Positions 1-7,675 of a stretch of 8,365 nucleotides of DNA are shown piece after piece. The stretch spans positions 1 to 8,365 of the forward strand of contig DNLN01000022.1 of assembly GCA_003488465.1 (NCBI GenBank). The letters run 5' to 3'. Made by a program: the position numbers and the translations under genes. The notes below the pieces were generated by a model. It saw nothing but the letters and a program-made list of their open reading frames with translations, made no database searches and was not told the DNA's origin. The stretch is from Sutterella sp. Its GTDB lineage: Bacteria; Pseudomonadota; Gammaproteobacteria; Burkholderiales; Burkholderiaceae_F. Positions within the stretch are counted from its first letter, which is position 1, and each line of letters opens with the position of its first letter.

Positions 1-249
1 TCTCCCCTTGTGCATGCCGAGATCGGCGCCTACGCAAGGGAAAAAGGCATTGAGCAGTTCTGGTGCGCTGGCGCGGAGATGACCGCCGCCGCTGCCGCCT
101 TCGGTGATCGGGCGCGGCACTTTGACAGCATGGGCGAACTTGCCCAGGCCGCCCTCGAGGCTGCGCAAAAACCCGTTTCCATGCTGGTGAAGGCTTCAAA
201 CTGCATGGGATTTGCGAAAATCGTTGAAGCGCTGGTTCAGGCCGGGTAA
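1..249 (+). CDS. murF: MurF, UDP-MurNAc-tripeptide--D-alanyl-D-alanine ligase (3' end only)
   Basis: Partial gene. The reading frame is open from base 1 and stops at TAA 247-249, leaving the last 82 residues. MurF is the cytoplasmic ATP-dependent ligase that adds D-Ala-D-Ala to UDP-MurNAc-tripeptide, completing the soluble pentapeptide precursor. The segment fits the C-terminal (ligase domain III) end of the family: an S-P-L-V-H-A-E-I-G helix start, then [11 protein letters not shown], then the terminal strand and helix [18 protein letters not shown]. Position directly before mraY supports murF, which is its usual neighbour. The ATP-binding and central domains lie outside the window. The near-terminal motif is odd: most MurF proteins known to me have V-K-G-S-R followed by M-E, whereas this one has V-K-A-S-N and no matching M-E. 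The identification rests on context and overall pattern, so it is good but not absolute. Confidence 0.85.
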   Translation, partial: SPLVHAEIGAYAREKGIEQFWCAGAEMTAAAAAFGDRARHFDSMGELAQAALEAAQKPVSMLVKASNCMGFAKIVEALVQAG

Positions 250-275
250 TAAATTTTCAAGTAGGTTGGCTCACC

Positions 276-1430
276 ATGTTGCTGCATTTCTTTCAATGGA
301 TCTCCGAGTACTACCCCAATTTCAGCGTATTCAACTACCTGAGCTTGCGGGCGCTGCTGGCGGCCCTGACTTCGATGTTCATCGGCTTTGCCTTTGCGCC
401 CTGGGTGATTCGCGAACTGAGGGCGCTCAAGCTCGGACAGGAAGTGCGCGGGTATGGACCGAAGTCCCATCTGGCCAAGCAGGGCACGCCGACAATGGGC
501 GGCGTGCTGATTCTCGTGGCGATCGGACTGGCGACGCTGCTCTGGGCCGACCTCAGGAACCGCTTCATCTGGGTGGTGCTCTTTGTGACAATCGGCTACG
601 GGCTCGTGGGCTGGACGGACGACTACCGCAAGGTGGCGCGCCACGACCCCGAGGGCATGAGCGCTCGGGAGAAGTTCGGCTGGCAGAGCCTGATCGGCGG
701 CATCGCGGCCGTATATCTTGCCTTTGCCGTGGCGCTGCCCGCAGACAGCAATGTCTTCAGCTCGTTTGCGCACTGGGTTACGAATGGATTTGAACTGCCG
801 GCGCCGGCAAAACTTGACCTCATCGTGCCGTTTTTCAAGACGATCGCCTATCCGCTCGGCATCTGGGGGTTCATCGTGCTCACGTACATCGTGATCGTCG
901 GCACGTCGAACGCCGTCAATCTCACGGACGGGCTTGACGGCCTGGCCATCATGCCGAGCGCCATGGTGGGAGCCGCGCTCGGCATCTTCGCCTATGTTGA
1001 AGGCCGCGCCGACTTTTCGAACTACCTCTACATTCCGTACATTCCCGGTGCCGGAGAGCTCGTTGTGGTGTGCGCTGCGCTTGCCGGCGCGGGTCTTGCC
1101 TTCCTGTGGTTCAACACGTATCCGGCGCAGGTGTTCATGGGAGACGTCGGAGCGCTTGCCCTTGGCGGCTGCCTCGGCACGGTCGCCGTCATCACAAGGC
1201 AGGAGATCGTTCTTGCCATCATGGGCGGCGTCTTCGTGATGGAGACTCTCTCGGTGATCATCCAGACCACGTACTTCAGGCTCACGCACGGAAAGCGCGT
1301 GTTCCTGATGGCTCCGATCCACCATCATTTCGAGCTCAAGGGCTGGAAGGAAACGCAGGTCGTGGTTCGCTTCTGGATCATCACGTTCATTCTGGTGCTG
1401 GTGGGACTTTCGACCTTGAAGATTCGCTGA
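276..1430 (+). CDS. mraY: MraY, phospho-MurNAc-pentapeptide translocase (lipid I synthase)
   Basis: Complete, 384 aa, ATG start and TGA stop. MraY is a polytopic inner-membrane enzyme that transfers phospho-MurNAc-pentapeptide from UDP to undecaprenyl phosphate, giving lipid I. Family marks visible: T-P-T-M-G-G at 71-76; the aspartate pair in G-W-T-D-D-Y-R-K (Asp115, Asp116); N-L-T-D-G-L-D-G at 215-222; [12 protein letters not shown] ending at Asp290, equivalent to the third essential Asp of E. coli MraY; and the His-rich [13 protein letters not shown] at 345-357. About ten hydrophobic segments are spread along it. It is about 24 residues longer than E. coli MraY (360 aa), largely around residues 154-182; similar length is known from betaproteobacterial MraY. 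The start follows only a weak AGG (263-265). The 26-nt gap after murF suggests the same transcript. Its stop shares one base with the murD start. Confidence 0.98.
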   Translation: MLLHFFQWISEYYPNFSVFNYLSLRALLAALTSMFIGFAFAPWVIRELRALKLGQEVRGYGPKSHLAKQGTPTMGGVLILVAIGLATLLWADLRNRFIWVVLFVTIGYGLVGWTDDYRKVARHDPEGMSAREKFGWQSLIGGIAAVYLAFAVALPADSNVFSSFAHWVTNGFELPAPAKLDLIVPFFKTIAYPLGIWGFIVLTYIVIVGTSNAVNLTDGLDGLAIMPSAMVGAALGIFAYVEGRADFSNYLYIPYIPGAGELVVVCAALAGAGLAFLWFNTYPAQVFMGDVGALALGGCLGTVAVITRQEIVLAIMGGVFVMETLSVIIQTTYFRLTHGKRVFLMAPIHHHFELKGWKETQVVVRFWIITFILVLVGLSTLKIR

Positions 1431-2896
1431 TGAAAAAGACCGCTTTGATTTTGGGCTGCGGCGCCTCGGGGCTTGCCGCAGCCGAGTATTTGAAAAGGCA
1501 GGGCTGGAGCCTTGCCGTGGCTGATACGCGCAGCGCCCCCGGAGGGCTTGCGCGTTTGCGTCAGATTGACGAGGCCGCCCGGTTCACGGGCGGCGGCATC
1601 CCTGTTTCGCTTCTTGATGATGCCGGGCTCGTGGTGATGAGTCCGGGGCTCTCGCCCGATCATTCCGAAGCCGCCCCGCTTGTTGCAAGGGCACGCAAGG
1701 AGGGTATTCCCGTCATCGGGGAGATCGAACTGTTTGCCCGCGAGCTCGCCAGGCTCAAGGCTGAGTGCGGATACGCGCCCAAGGTAATCGGCATTACGGG
1801 GACAAACGGCAAGACGACGACAACGACGCTGGTCGGCCTCATGATGAGCGCAAGCGGCGTGAAGACGCATGTCGCGGGCAACATCGGCCCCAATGCCGTC
1901 ACCGAACTCCTCAAGTGCGAGGATGCCGGTGAGTTGCCTGAGTGCTGGGTGCTTGAACTGTCGAGTTTTCAACTGGAGACGACCACAACGCTTCACTGCG
2001 AGTGCGCAGCGTTCCTCAATCTCACGCAGGACCATATCGACTGGCACGGATCGCTTGAGCTCTACGGCAAGGCTAAGCAGCGCATCTTCAGCGAGAACAC
2101 CGTGCGCGTTCTCAACCGGGACGATGCCGCTACGCTCTCGGCTGCGGTGCCTGCGCTCACCGAAAGCTTTGGCGAGAGCGAGCCCTCAGCGCCCGGCGAG
2201 TGGGGCCTGGCAAGCCGGGACGGCATGCTTTGGCTGAGCAGAATTGCCAGAGTGGCGCCATCGGCAGGCAAGGGCCGGATCTTCCGGGAGCCCGAACCGC
2301 AGCTTGAGCTTCTGATGCCCGAGGACGCGCTCAGAATCCGCGGCCGACACAACGCCATGAATGCGCTTGCGGCGCTCGCGCTCACGCTTGCGGCGGGGGG
2401 ATCGCTTGCGGCGGCTCTCAATGTGCTTTCGACCTATCGGGGCGAAGCTCACCGAGTGCAGAGCGTGCTCACGGTCAAGGGCAGGGAGTTCATTGACGAT
2501 TCCAAGGGAACCAATGTCGGCGCGACGGTGGCTGCGCTGCTTGGCCTGGGGCGCGCCGGTACGCGCAGCTCGATCATTCTTGGCGGGGATGCCAAGGGGC
2601 AGAATTTCGATCCGATCGTGCAGGCGCTCAGGCAGTATGCGAGCCATGTCGTTCTGATCGGGCGCGATGCGCCCGTGATCGCGGCGGCGCTTGATGCCGC
2701 GGGTATTGCCTACGAGCAGTGCGGAACTGATTTTGAAAAAGCCGTTGACAGGGCCTATGAAGCGGCGCGCGAAGGCGAGGCGGTGCTCCTTAGCCCGGCC
2801 TGCGCGAGCTGGGACATGTTTACGAGTTATGCCGAGCGCTCGGCCCGTTTCATCGAGCGTGCCCGGCAGATCGCCGAGCGGGATGGCAGCGCGTAG
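1430..2896 (+). CDS. murD: MurD, UDP-MurNAc-L-alanine--D-glutamate ligase
   Basis: Complete, 488 aa. This cytoplasmic ATP-dependent ligase adds D-Glu to UDP-MurNAc-L-Ala. Domain order: a Rossmann-like UDP-binding domain (L-I-L-G-C-G-A-S-G-L-A at 7-17); the central ATPase domain with P-loop G-I-T-G-T-N-G-K-T-T at 121-130 (Lys128), E-L-S-S-F-Q-L-E at 176-183, N-L-T-Q-D-H-I-D-W-H-G at 197-207 (metal-binding His202), and Lys216 at the place of the carbamylated lysine of E. coli MurD; then the C-terminal domain with D-D-S-K-G-T-N at 356-362, G-G-D-A-K-G-Q-N-F at 385-393 and L-L-S-P-A-C-A-S-W-D at 453-462. It is longer than E. coli MurD (438 aa); close to 490-500 aa is usual in betaproteobacteria as I recall. 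The frame stays open upstream to 1070, but ATG 1430 gives the family N-terminus. The TGATG junction with mraY suggests translational coupling, as only a weak GAAG (1418-1421) precedes it. Confidence 0.98.
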   Translation: MKKTALILGCGASGLAAAEYLKRQGWSLAVADTRSAPGGLARLRQIDEAARFTGGGIPVSLLDDAGLVVMSPGLSPDHSEAAPLVARARKEGIPVIGEIELFARELARLKAECGYAPKVIGITGTNGKTTTTTLVGLMMSASGVKTHVAGNIGPNAVTELLKCEDAGELPECWVLELSSFQLETTTTLHCECAAFLNLTQDHIDWHGSLELYGKAKQRIFSENTVRVLNRDDAATLSAAVPALTESFGESEPSAPGEWGLASRDGMLWLSRIARVAPSAGKGRIFREPEPQLELLMPEDALRIRGRHNAMNALAALALTLAAGGSLAAALNVLSTYRGEAHRVQSVLTVKGREFIDDSKGTNVGATVAALLGLGRAGTRSSIILGGDAKGQNFDPIVQALRQYASHVVLIGRDAPVIAAALDAAGIAYEQCGTDFEKAVDRAYEAAREGEAVLLSPACASWDMFTSYAERSARFIERARQIAERDGSA

Positions 2897-2900
2897 GAGA
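2895..2900 (+). promoter_or_regulatory. Shine-Dalgarno of ftsW (decides between two GTG starts)
   Basis: AGGAGA overlaps the murD TAG stop. Two in-frame GTG codons follow, at 2903 and 2909. Measured from the end of AGGAG, spacing is 3 nt to the first and 9 nt to the second; the second is closer to the usual optimum. The next in-frame ATG (3065) lies inside the first membrane segment and can be excluded. Confidence 0.65.
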
Positions 2901-2908
2901 CTGTGGCT

Positions 2909-4132
2909 GTGGGCTGGTTTAGCGGGAAAAAAAGGTACGCGGGAGACGAGCTGCTTGATACGGGGTACACCTTTGAGGGGCTGCCTCGCTCGAACGTGGG
3001 TCCCGAAGGGTACGATCTGCCGCTTGTGCTGGTGGTTGCGGCACTTCTGTGCATCGGCGCGCTCATGGTGTATTCGGCCTCCATTTCGCTAGCAGACAGC
3101 CCGAAGTATCACACGACGTACACGCACTTTCTCGTGCGGCACCTGATATCGATCGGCATAGCGCTGTGCGTCGGCTCCGTCGCCATGTTCATTCCGATGC
3201 GCGTTTGGCGAAGGCTCTCGCCGGCGATCATTGTCATCGCGATGCTGCTTTTGATTGCTGTGCTCGTTCCTGGCGTCGGCCGGTCGGTGAACGGCGCAAG
3301 GCGTTGGATCGGCCTGGGGTTCATGAACCTGCAGGTGTCCGAGGTTGCGAAATTTGCCGCGGTTGTCGGCGCCTCCTGGTTCGCCGTGAGTCGCCAGGAC
3401 TACATGCACTCGCTCGGCAAGGGGTTCTTGCCGATGGCGCTGTGCCTCGGGTTTGGTGCTGCGCTCATCAGCATGCAGCCCGATCTGGGCGCGACGATGG
3501 TGACGATCAGCATCACCATGGGGGTGCTGTTTCTGGGTGGCCTGAACATGGGCATTTTCCTGTTCGTCATTCTCGCCGTGGTGGTTTTCGGCGTGGTTGC
3601 CGTGGTATTCACCCCCTGGCGCGTCGGTCGCGTGATGGCCTACCTCAATCCCTGGGACGCGGAGAACACGCTGGGCAAGGCCTATCAGTTGAGTCATTCG
3701 CTCATCGCCTTCGGCCGCGGAGAGTGGACGGGCGTGGGGCTAGGCGCCTCGGTTGAAAAACTCCACTATCTGCCCGAAGCGCACACGGACTTCATTCTGG
3801 CCGTGATCGGCGAAGAACTTGGATTTGTCGGCGTGTGCGCCGTACTGATCCTCTTTTACATCTTCATTCGCAAGGCGTTTGCCATCGGCCGCCAGGCGAT
3901 CAAGCTCGATCAGATTTACAGCGGCCTGGTTGCCGAGGGCATCGGCATCTGGGTTGCCGTCCAGGTCATCATCAACGGCGGCGTTGCCACGGGGCTGCTG
4001 CCGACCAAGGGATTGACATTGCCGCTGGTGAGCTATGGGGGCTCCTCACTCCTCGCTACAATTACTGCTGTTGCGCTGTTGCTGCGGGTGGATCGAGAAA
4101 ACCGCATTTTGATGCGCGGCGGAAGCGTTTAG
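2909..4132 (+). CDS. ftsW: FtsW, septal peptidoglycan glycosyltransferase (SEDS family)
   Basis: Complete, 407 aa from GTG 2909 (409 aa from GTG 2903). FtsW is a multi-pass inner-membrane enzyme that polymerises lipid II into septal glycan strands with its partner class B PBP (FtsI). A cytoplasmic tail of about 32 residues precedes the first membrane segment, and around ten hydrophobic segments follow. SEDS marks: V-N-G-A-R-R-W-I; Q-P-D-L-G-A-T; L-P-E-A-H-T-D-F-I-L-A-V-I-G-E-E-L-G, whose Asp294 matches the essential Asp297 of E. coli FtsW; and the C-terminal G-L-L-P-T-K-G-L-T-L-P-L-V-S-Y-G-G-S-S. The position between murD and murG separates it from RodA, the elongation paralogue. I prefer the second GTG because AGGAG (2895-2899) lies 9 nt before it but only 3 nt before the first. 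Oddities are Val143 in Q-V-S-E, where Q-P-S-E is usual, and an A7 run in codons 6-8. Confidence 0.96.
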   Translation: MGWFSGKKRYAGDELLDTGYTFEGLPRSNVGPEGYDLPLVLVVAALLCIGALMVYSASISLADSPKYHTTYTHFLVRHLISIGIALCVGSVAMFIPMRVWRRLSPAIIVIAMLLLIAVLVPGVGRSVNGARRWIGLGFMNLQVSEVAKFAAVVGASWFAVSRQDYMHSLGKGFLPMALCLGFGAALISMQPDLGATMVTISITMGVLFLGGLNMGIFLFVILAVVVFGVVAVVFTPWRVGRVMAYLNPWDAENTLGKAYQLSHSLIAFGRGEWTGVGLGASVEKLHYLPEAHTDFILAVIGEELGFVGVCAVLILFYIFIRKAFAIGRQAIKLDQIYSGLVAEGIGIWVAVQVIINGGVATGLLPTKGLTLPLVSYGGSSLLATITAVALLLRVDRENRILMRGGSV

Positions 4133-4142
4133 GACTAGACCA

Positions 4143-5249
4143 ATGACGAGCGAAACCAAACAAAAACACCTTGTGATCACGGCCGCCGGTACAGGCGGCC
4201 ATGTCATGCCGGGGCTAGCTGTTGCAAGGGAAATGAAAAGGCGCGGCTGGCGCGTGACGTGGATCGGCACTCAGAGCGGCATGGAAGGCGCGCTCGTAGC
4301 CAAGGATTCGATTGATTTCATCGGGCTAGACTTTCGCGGCGTCCGCGGCAAGGGCTTCATGGGCAGCCTTGTCGGGCTCTGGAAGCTGCGCCAGTCAAGC
4401 GCCCGCTGCAAGAAGCTGCTCGGCGAGCTCCGGCCCAACGTGGTGTTCACCACGGGCGGCTATGTTGCCGTTCCCGTTACGGCCGGCGTGAAGAAATTCG
4501 GCACCAAGATGGTCATCATGAACTGCGACGCAGAGCTGCTGATGTCCACGCACATGATCGTCAAGTATGCATGGGGTCTTGCTTGCGGCTTTGCAGGCTC
4601 GGCCCGCTCCTATGCACCCAAGATCGCCAAGATCACCGGCAACCCCGTTCGTGCCGACATCGAGGCGATCGAGCCGCCCGAAGAGCGTCTGGCCGGACGC
4701 GAGGGCAGGATGCATCTGCTCGTTTTCGGCGGAAGCCTCGGAGCCAAGGTGCTCAACGAGACGTTGCCCAAGGCGCTCGCGCTCTTTGATGAGGACAAGC
4801 GTCCGGAGGTGATTCACCAGTGCGGCTCCAAGGCCGTTGACGAGGTCAAGGCTCTCTATGAGGCCGAGGGCGTCGAGGCCAAGGTGGTCGGATTCATCGA
4901 TGACATGGCGGCCGCCTACCGCTGGAGCGATCTCGTAGTGTGCCGTGCGGGCGCAACGAGCGTTGCCGAGCTTTGCGCGGCGGGCGTCGCGAGCGTGCTC
5001 GTGCCGTTCATCGCGAAGACAACCCAGCACCAGAGGGGCAACGCCAAGTACATGGAGGGCAACGGCGCCTCGGTCATGATCGAGCAGGCCCAGTTCACGC
5101 CCGAGCACCTGTTTGGCGTTCTGACGCGCATGAAGCCGGCAAAGATCCTCGATCTGGCCAAAAAGGCCAGGCAGCTTTCACGCAAGAACGCAACGGCGAG
5201 CGTGTGCGACATGATCGAATCCGTCGACCGCATGAACAAAAAGCCCTGA
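4143..5249 (+). CDS. murG: MurG, lipid II synthase (UDP-GlcNAc:lipid I GlcNAc transferase)
   Basis: Complete, 368 aa. MurG is a GT-B fold (GT28) glycosyltransferase on the inner face of the cytoplasmic membrane; it adds GlcNAc to lipid I to give lipid II. N-domain: glycine loop [12 protein letters not shown] at 15-26, G-V-R-G-K-G at 66-71, second glycine loop T-T-G-G-Y-V at 103-108. The linker carries T-G-N-P-V-R at 165-170. C-domain: [12 protein letters not shown] at 194-205, F-I-D-D-M-A-A-A-Y at 251-259, [11 protein letters not shown] ending at Glu276 (UDP-ribose contact in E. coli MurG), V-P-F at 287-289 and H-Q at 296-297. The usual H-E-Q-N motif and its following A-G-x-x-N are missing: residues 126-129 read M-N-C-D, followed by A-E-L-L-M-S-T-H. 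Also G-G-S-Q-G is G-G-S-L-G here. Gene order and the remaining motifs make MurG the clear call. Ribosome site AGGA (4131-4134) overlaps the ftsW stop. Confidence 0.95.
   Translation: MTSETKQKHLVITAAGTGGHVMPGLAVAREMKRRGWRVTWIGTQSGMEGALVAKDSIDFIGLDFRGVRGKGFMGSLVGLWKLRQSSARCKKLLGELRPNVVFTTGGYVAVPVTAGVKKFGTKMVIMNCDAELLMSTHMIVKYAWGLACGFAGSARSYAPKIAKITGNPVRADIEAIEPPEERLAGREGRMHLLVFGGSLGAKVLNETLPKALALFDEDKRPEVIHQCGSKAVDEVKALYEAEGVEAKVVGFIDDMAAAYRWSDLVVCRAGATSVAELCAAGVASVLVPFIAKTTQHQRGNAKYMEGNGASVMIEQAQFTPEHLFGVLTRMKPAKILDLAKKARQLSRKNATASVCDMIESVDRMNKKP
4181..4200. other. GC-only inverted repeat early in murG
   Basis: GGCCGCC (4181-4187) and GGCGGCC (4194-4200) are exact reverse complements around a 6-base loop, starting 38 nt after the first base of the murG ATG. 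The bases encode A-A-G-T-G-G-H of the glycine loop, so protein constraint explains much of it. As RNA it would form a stable 7-bp stem near the edge of the initiation region. No regulatory role is shown. Confidence 0.4.
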
Positions 5250-5263
5250 GCGGGAGTTGTACC

Positions 5264-6655
5264 ATGAAATTTGTTGTCAAGCATCTGCATTTTGTCGGAA
5301 TCGGCGGTACGGGCATGTGCGGCATTGCCGAGGTGCTTCTGAACCTGGGCTATACGGTGAGCGGCTCGGACCTTGTAGTGAACGCCGCCACGCAGCGCCT
5401 CTCGGCTCAGGGTGCAACCATCCATCGAGGGCACGCTGCCGAAAACATCGAAGGCGCCGATGCCATTGTGATTTCGAGCGCGGTGCATGAGGACAACCCG
5501 GAAGTGGTGGCAGCCCGGGCGCGGCACATCCCGGTCGTGCCCCGAGCGGTGATGCTTGCAGAGCTGATGCGCCTGCGCCGCGGCATCGCCGTGGCCGGTG
5601 CGCACGGAAAGACCACGACCACCTCGCTCACGGCAACGCTGCTTGCCTGCGGAGGACTCGACCCGACCTACGTGATCGGCGGACGGCTCAACAGCTCCGG
5701 CGTGAACGCCAGGCTCGGCACCGGCGAGTACCTGGTTGCCGAAGCCGACGAGTCCGACGCCTCGTTCCTCAACCTCACGCCCGTGGTGTCCGTGATCACC
5801 AACATCGATCAGGACCACATGGATACGTACGGGCACGACTTCGAGCGGCTCAAGAAGGCGTTCGTGGACTTCATCGCAAGACTGCCGTTCTACGGCGTTG
5901 CCGTGCTTTGCCTGGATGACGAGAACGTGCGTTCCATCATGCCGCAAATCCACAAGCGCATCGTGAGCTACGGGTTTGATCCGAACGCCGATGTTCGGGC
6001 AATCGATGTCAGAAGCTGCGGCACGCAGATGCGCTTTACGGTGCTGCGCAAGAATCACGATCCGCTGCCGGTGCTGCTCAATCTGCCGGGCATCCACAAT
6101 GTGCTCGATTCGCTTGCCGCCATTGCCGTCGCCACGCTCGTTGGCGTCGCGGACGATGCGATCGTCAAGGGGCTTGCGGGCTTTACCGGCGTCGGCCGGC
6201 GCTTTGCCCAGTATGGCGACGTGCCGATCAAGGATCGCCCGGGCGAGACGTTCAAGCTCGTGGACGATTACGGGCACCATCCCCACGAGATGGCTGCAAC
6301 GATCGCCGCGGCTCGCGGCGCCTGGCCCGAGAAGCGCCTGGTGGTGGCGTTCCAGCCGCACCGCTATACCCGCACGCGCGACTGCTTCGAGGACTTTGTC
6401 AAGGTGCTCTCGGGCGTGGATGTGCTGGTGCTCGCGGATGTGTATCCGGCCGGAGAATCTCCGATTCCGGGAGCCGATGGCCGCTCTCTTGTGCGGGCGA
6501 TCCGCATGGTGAGCCATGGCGACATCGTGTTCTGCGACAAGGTCGAAGAGGTGCAGGGAGCGCTCGAGTCGGTCGTGCGCGATGGCGACGTCGTGCTCAC
6601 CATGGGCGCTGGAAGTATTGGAAAGATTGCGAGCAAGCTCGCAGGTGAGATCTAG
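5264..6655 (+). CDS. murC: MurC, UDP-MurNAc--L-alanine ligase
   Basis: Complete, 463 aa. MurC is the first of the cytoplasmic ATP-dependent Mur ligases and adds L-Ala to UDP-MurNAc. N-terminal UDP-binding domain: [10 protein letters not shown] at 9-18. Central ATPase domain: [10 protein letters not shown] at 111-120 (P-loop Lys116), E-A-D-E-S-D at 160-165, [10 protein letters not shown] at 180-189, and P-G-I-H-N-V-L at 275-281. C-terminal domain: D-D-Y-G-H-H-P-H-E at 334-342 and F-Q-P-H-R-Y-T-R-T at 363-371. Length is a little below E. coli MurC (491 aa). The frame is open far upstream inside murG, but ATG 5264 is chosen because GGGAG (5252-5256) sits 7 nt before it and because M-K-x-x-V-K-H-x-H-F-V-G-I-G-G is the family N-terminus. 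One small deviation: H-N-V-L-D-S-L-A-A, where an Asn usually follows H-N-V-L. Its 14-nt distance from murG fits one operon. Confidence 0.98.
   Translation: MKFVVKHLHFVGIGGTGMCGIAEVLLNLGYTVSGSDLVVNAATQRLSAQGATIHRGHAAENIEGADAIVISSAVHEDNPEVVAARARHIPVVPRAVMLAELMRLRRGIAVAGAHGKTTTTSLTATLLACGGLDPTYVIGGRLNSSGVNARLGTGEYLVAEADESDASFLNLTPVVSVITNIDQDHMDTYGHDFERLKKAFVDFIARLPFYGVAVLCLDDENVRSIMPQIHKRIVSYGFDPNADVRAIDVRSCGTQMRFTVLRKNHDPLPVLLNLPGIHNVLDSLAAIAVATLVGVADDAIVKGLAGFTGVGRRFAQYGDVPIKDRPGETFKLVDDYGHHPHEMAATIAAARGAWPEKRLVVAFQPHRYTRTRDCFEDFVKVLSGVDVLVLADVYPAGESPIPGADGRSLVRAIRMVSHGDIVFCDKVEEVQGALESVVRDGDVVLTMGAGSIGKIASKLAGEI
6628..6643. other. Short perfect inverted repeat at the murC 3' end
   Basis: TGCGAGC-AA-GCTCGCA, with 7-bp arms and 2 bases between them, lies within codons for I-A-S-K-L-A of murC, about 10 nt before its stop. 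In RNA it would fold with about 6 bp and a CAAG loop. No T-run follows, so it is not an intrinsic terminator. It could act as an mRNA structure at the murC-ddl junction, or be chance from codon choice in GC-rich DNA. Confidence 0.4.
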
Positions 6656-6692
6656 TTGAGCGCGTGGCGCGAGACGTGTTACGGGGCAGGCA

Positions 6693-7643
6693 ATGCAGGA
6701 ACAGTTCAAGGTTGATGATGAAACACGCAAGCGGCTCGGTCGGGTCGCCGTGCTGATGGGCGGGTTTTCCTCGGAGCGCGAAGTGTCGCTCTCGAGCGGC
6801 TCCGGAGTGCTCAAGGCGCTCAGGGATGCCGGTGTTGATGCGGTCGGAGTGGATCCGGCTCAGAGTTCGATTGCTGAGCTTGCCGCAGGACATTTTGACC
6901 GTGCGTTCATTGCGCTTCACGGTAAGTTCGGCGAGGACGGAACGGTGCAGGGTGCGCTTGAGTACCTGAGGCTTCCGTATACCGGACCCGGCGTGCAGTC
7001 GAGCGCAATCAGCATGGACAAGTCCGTGACCTGTGCCATCTGGCGTGCAAGAGGACTGCCTGTTGCACGGGGAATGCTGGTTCATGACAAGGCCGAAGCG
7101 CATGCCGTGTATGAAGCGCTTGGCGGCAGCGTGGTTGTCAAGCCGACGCGCGAGGGATCCTCGATCGGCGTGGCAAAGCTGCGCGATGCGGACGAAAAGA
7201 CCCTTGAGGCGGCGCTTGCCGAATCGCTCAAGTACGGGCCGGTTCTGGTTGAGGAGCGGTTTTTCGGCCGTGAATTCACGGTTGCCATTCTCGACGGAAA
7301 GGCTCTTCCCATCATCGAGATCAAGGCGCCCGATGGCGACTATGACTACACGAACAAGTACACCGGAGATGCCGTCAAGTACGACTGCCCGGCAAAGCTT
7401 CCCGAAGGCGTCGCCGCAGCGATCCGCAGTGCCTGCGAGAAGGCGTTTGCCGCCGTGGGGGCCCGCGGCTGGGGTCGAATCGATGTCATGGGCCGGGAGG
7501 ACGGCAGCTTCATTCTGCTTGAAATCAACACTTCGCCCGGCATGACGCCGCACTCGCTCGTGCCGATGGCCGCAAGAGCGGTCGGAATGAGCTATCCGGA
7601 ACTGTGCGTGCATGTGGCGCTTGCCGCTCAGCTTGACAATTGA
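6693..7643 (+). CDS. ddl: Ddl, D-alanine--D-alanine ligase (DdlB type)
   Basis: Complete, 316 aa. This cytoplasmic ATP-grasp enzyme joins two D-Ala molecules into the dipeptide used by MurF. N-terminal domain: M-G-G-F-S-S-E-R-E-V-S-L-S-S-G at 22-36, with Glu28 at the place of the first D-Ala contact, and H-G-K-F-G-E-D-G-T-V-Q-G at 76-87. ATP-grasp parts: M-D-K at 108-110, V-V-K-P-T-R-E-G-S-S-I-G at 148-159, and metal ligands Asp264, Glu277 and Asn279 in G-W-G-R-I-D-V-M and L-L-E-I-N-T-S-P-G-M-T. Lys222-Tyr223 matches the Lys-Tyr of D-Ala-D-Ala ligases; D-lactate-using ligases of the VanA type lack this Tyr, so an ordinary D-Ala product is expected. The lysine commonly found four residues after M-D-K is Cys114 here. 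A tail of about 14 residues precedes the core, and no in-frame start exists between it and the TGA at 6657. GGGG (6683-6686) is a modest ribosome site. Location between murC and ftsQ indicates the ddlB copy. Confidence 0.97.
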   Translation: MQEQFKVDDETRKRLGRVAVLMGGFSSEREVSLSSGSGVLKALRDAGVDAVGVDPAQSSIAELAAGHFDRAFIALHGKFGEDGTVQGALEYLRLPYTGPGVQSSAISMDKSVTCAIWRARGLPVARGMLVHDKAEAHAVYEALGGSVVVKPTREGSSIGVAKLRDADEKTLEAALAESLKYGPVLVEERFFGREFTVAILDGKALPIIEIKAPDGDYDYTNKYTGDAVKYDCPAKLPEGVAAAIRSACEKAFAAVGARGWGRIDVMGREDGSFILLEINTSPGMTPHSLVPMAARAVGMSYPELCVHVALAAQLDN

Positions 7644-7664
7644 CGCGGCGGGCTTTGACCCAAT

Positions 7665-7675
7665 AAGGCTTAAGG
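7665..7675 (+). promoter_or_regulatory. Duplicated Shine-Dalgarno-like AAGG before ftsQ
   Basis: TAAGGC occurs twice, at 7664-7669 and 7671-7676. The first AAGG (7665-7668) ends 8 nt before ATG 7677 and is well placed. The second (7672-7675) is one base from the ATG and too close to work. An in-frame TAA at 7671-7673 fixes ATG 7677 as the first possible ATG start. Confidence 0.55.

Noticed and set aside
237..1328. Minus-strand open frame (363 codons) opposite mraY
   Set aside because: It is antisense to an unmistakable mraY, and its translation is strongly charged and His-rich with no recognisable fold.
2745..2762. TTGACA in murD as an internal promoter
   Set aside because: The only TATGAA-like partner is 6 nt away, far too close. 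It falls within conserved-frame murD codons.
4013..4062. TTGACA at 4013-4018 and TACAAT at 4057-4062 inside ftsW as a promoter for murG
   Set aside because: The two elements are 38 nt apart, so they cannot work together. TTGACA has only TATGGG at 15 nt, and TACAAT lacks a -35 or a TG extension. Both are explained by ftsW codons.
4916..6814. Long minus-strand open frame (632 codons) opposite murC and its flanks
   Set aside because: It lies antisense to the clear murC gene and parts of murG and ddl. Long empty frames are expected opposite GC-rich genes with biased third positions, and the translation shows no family motif I recognise and is rich in His and Arg, as such shadows often are.
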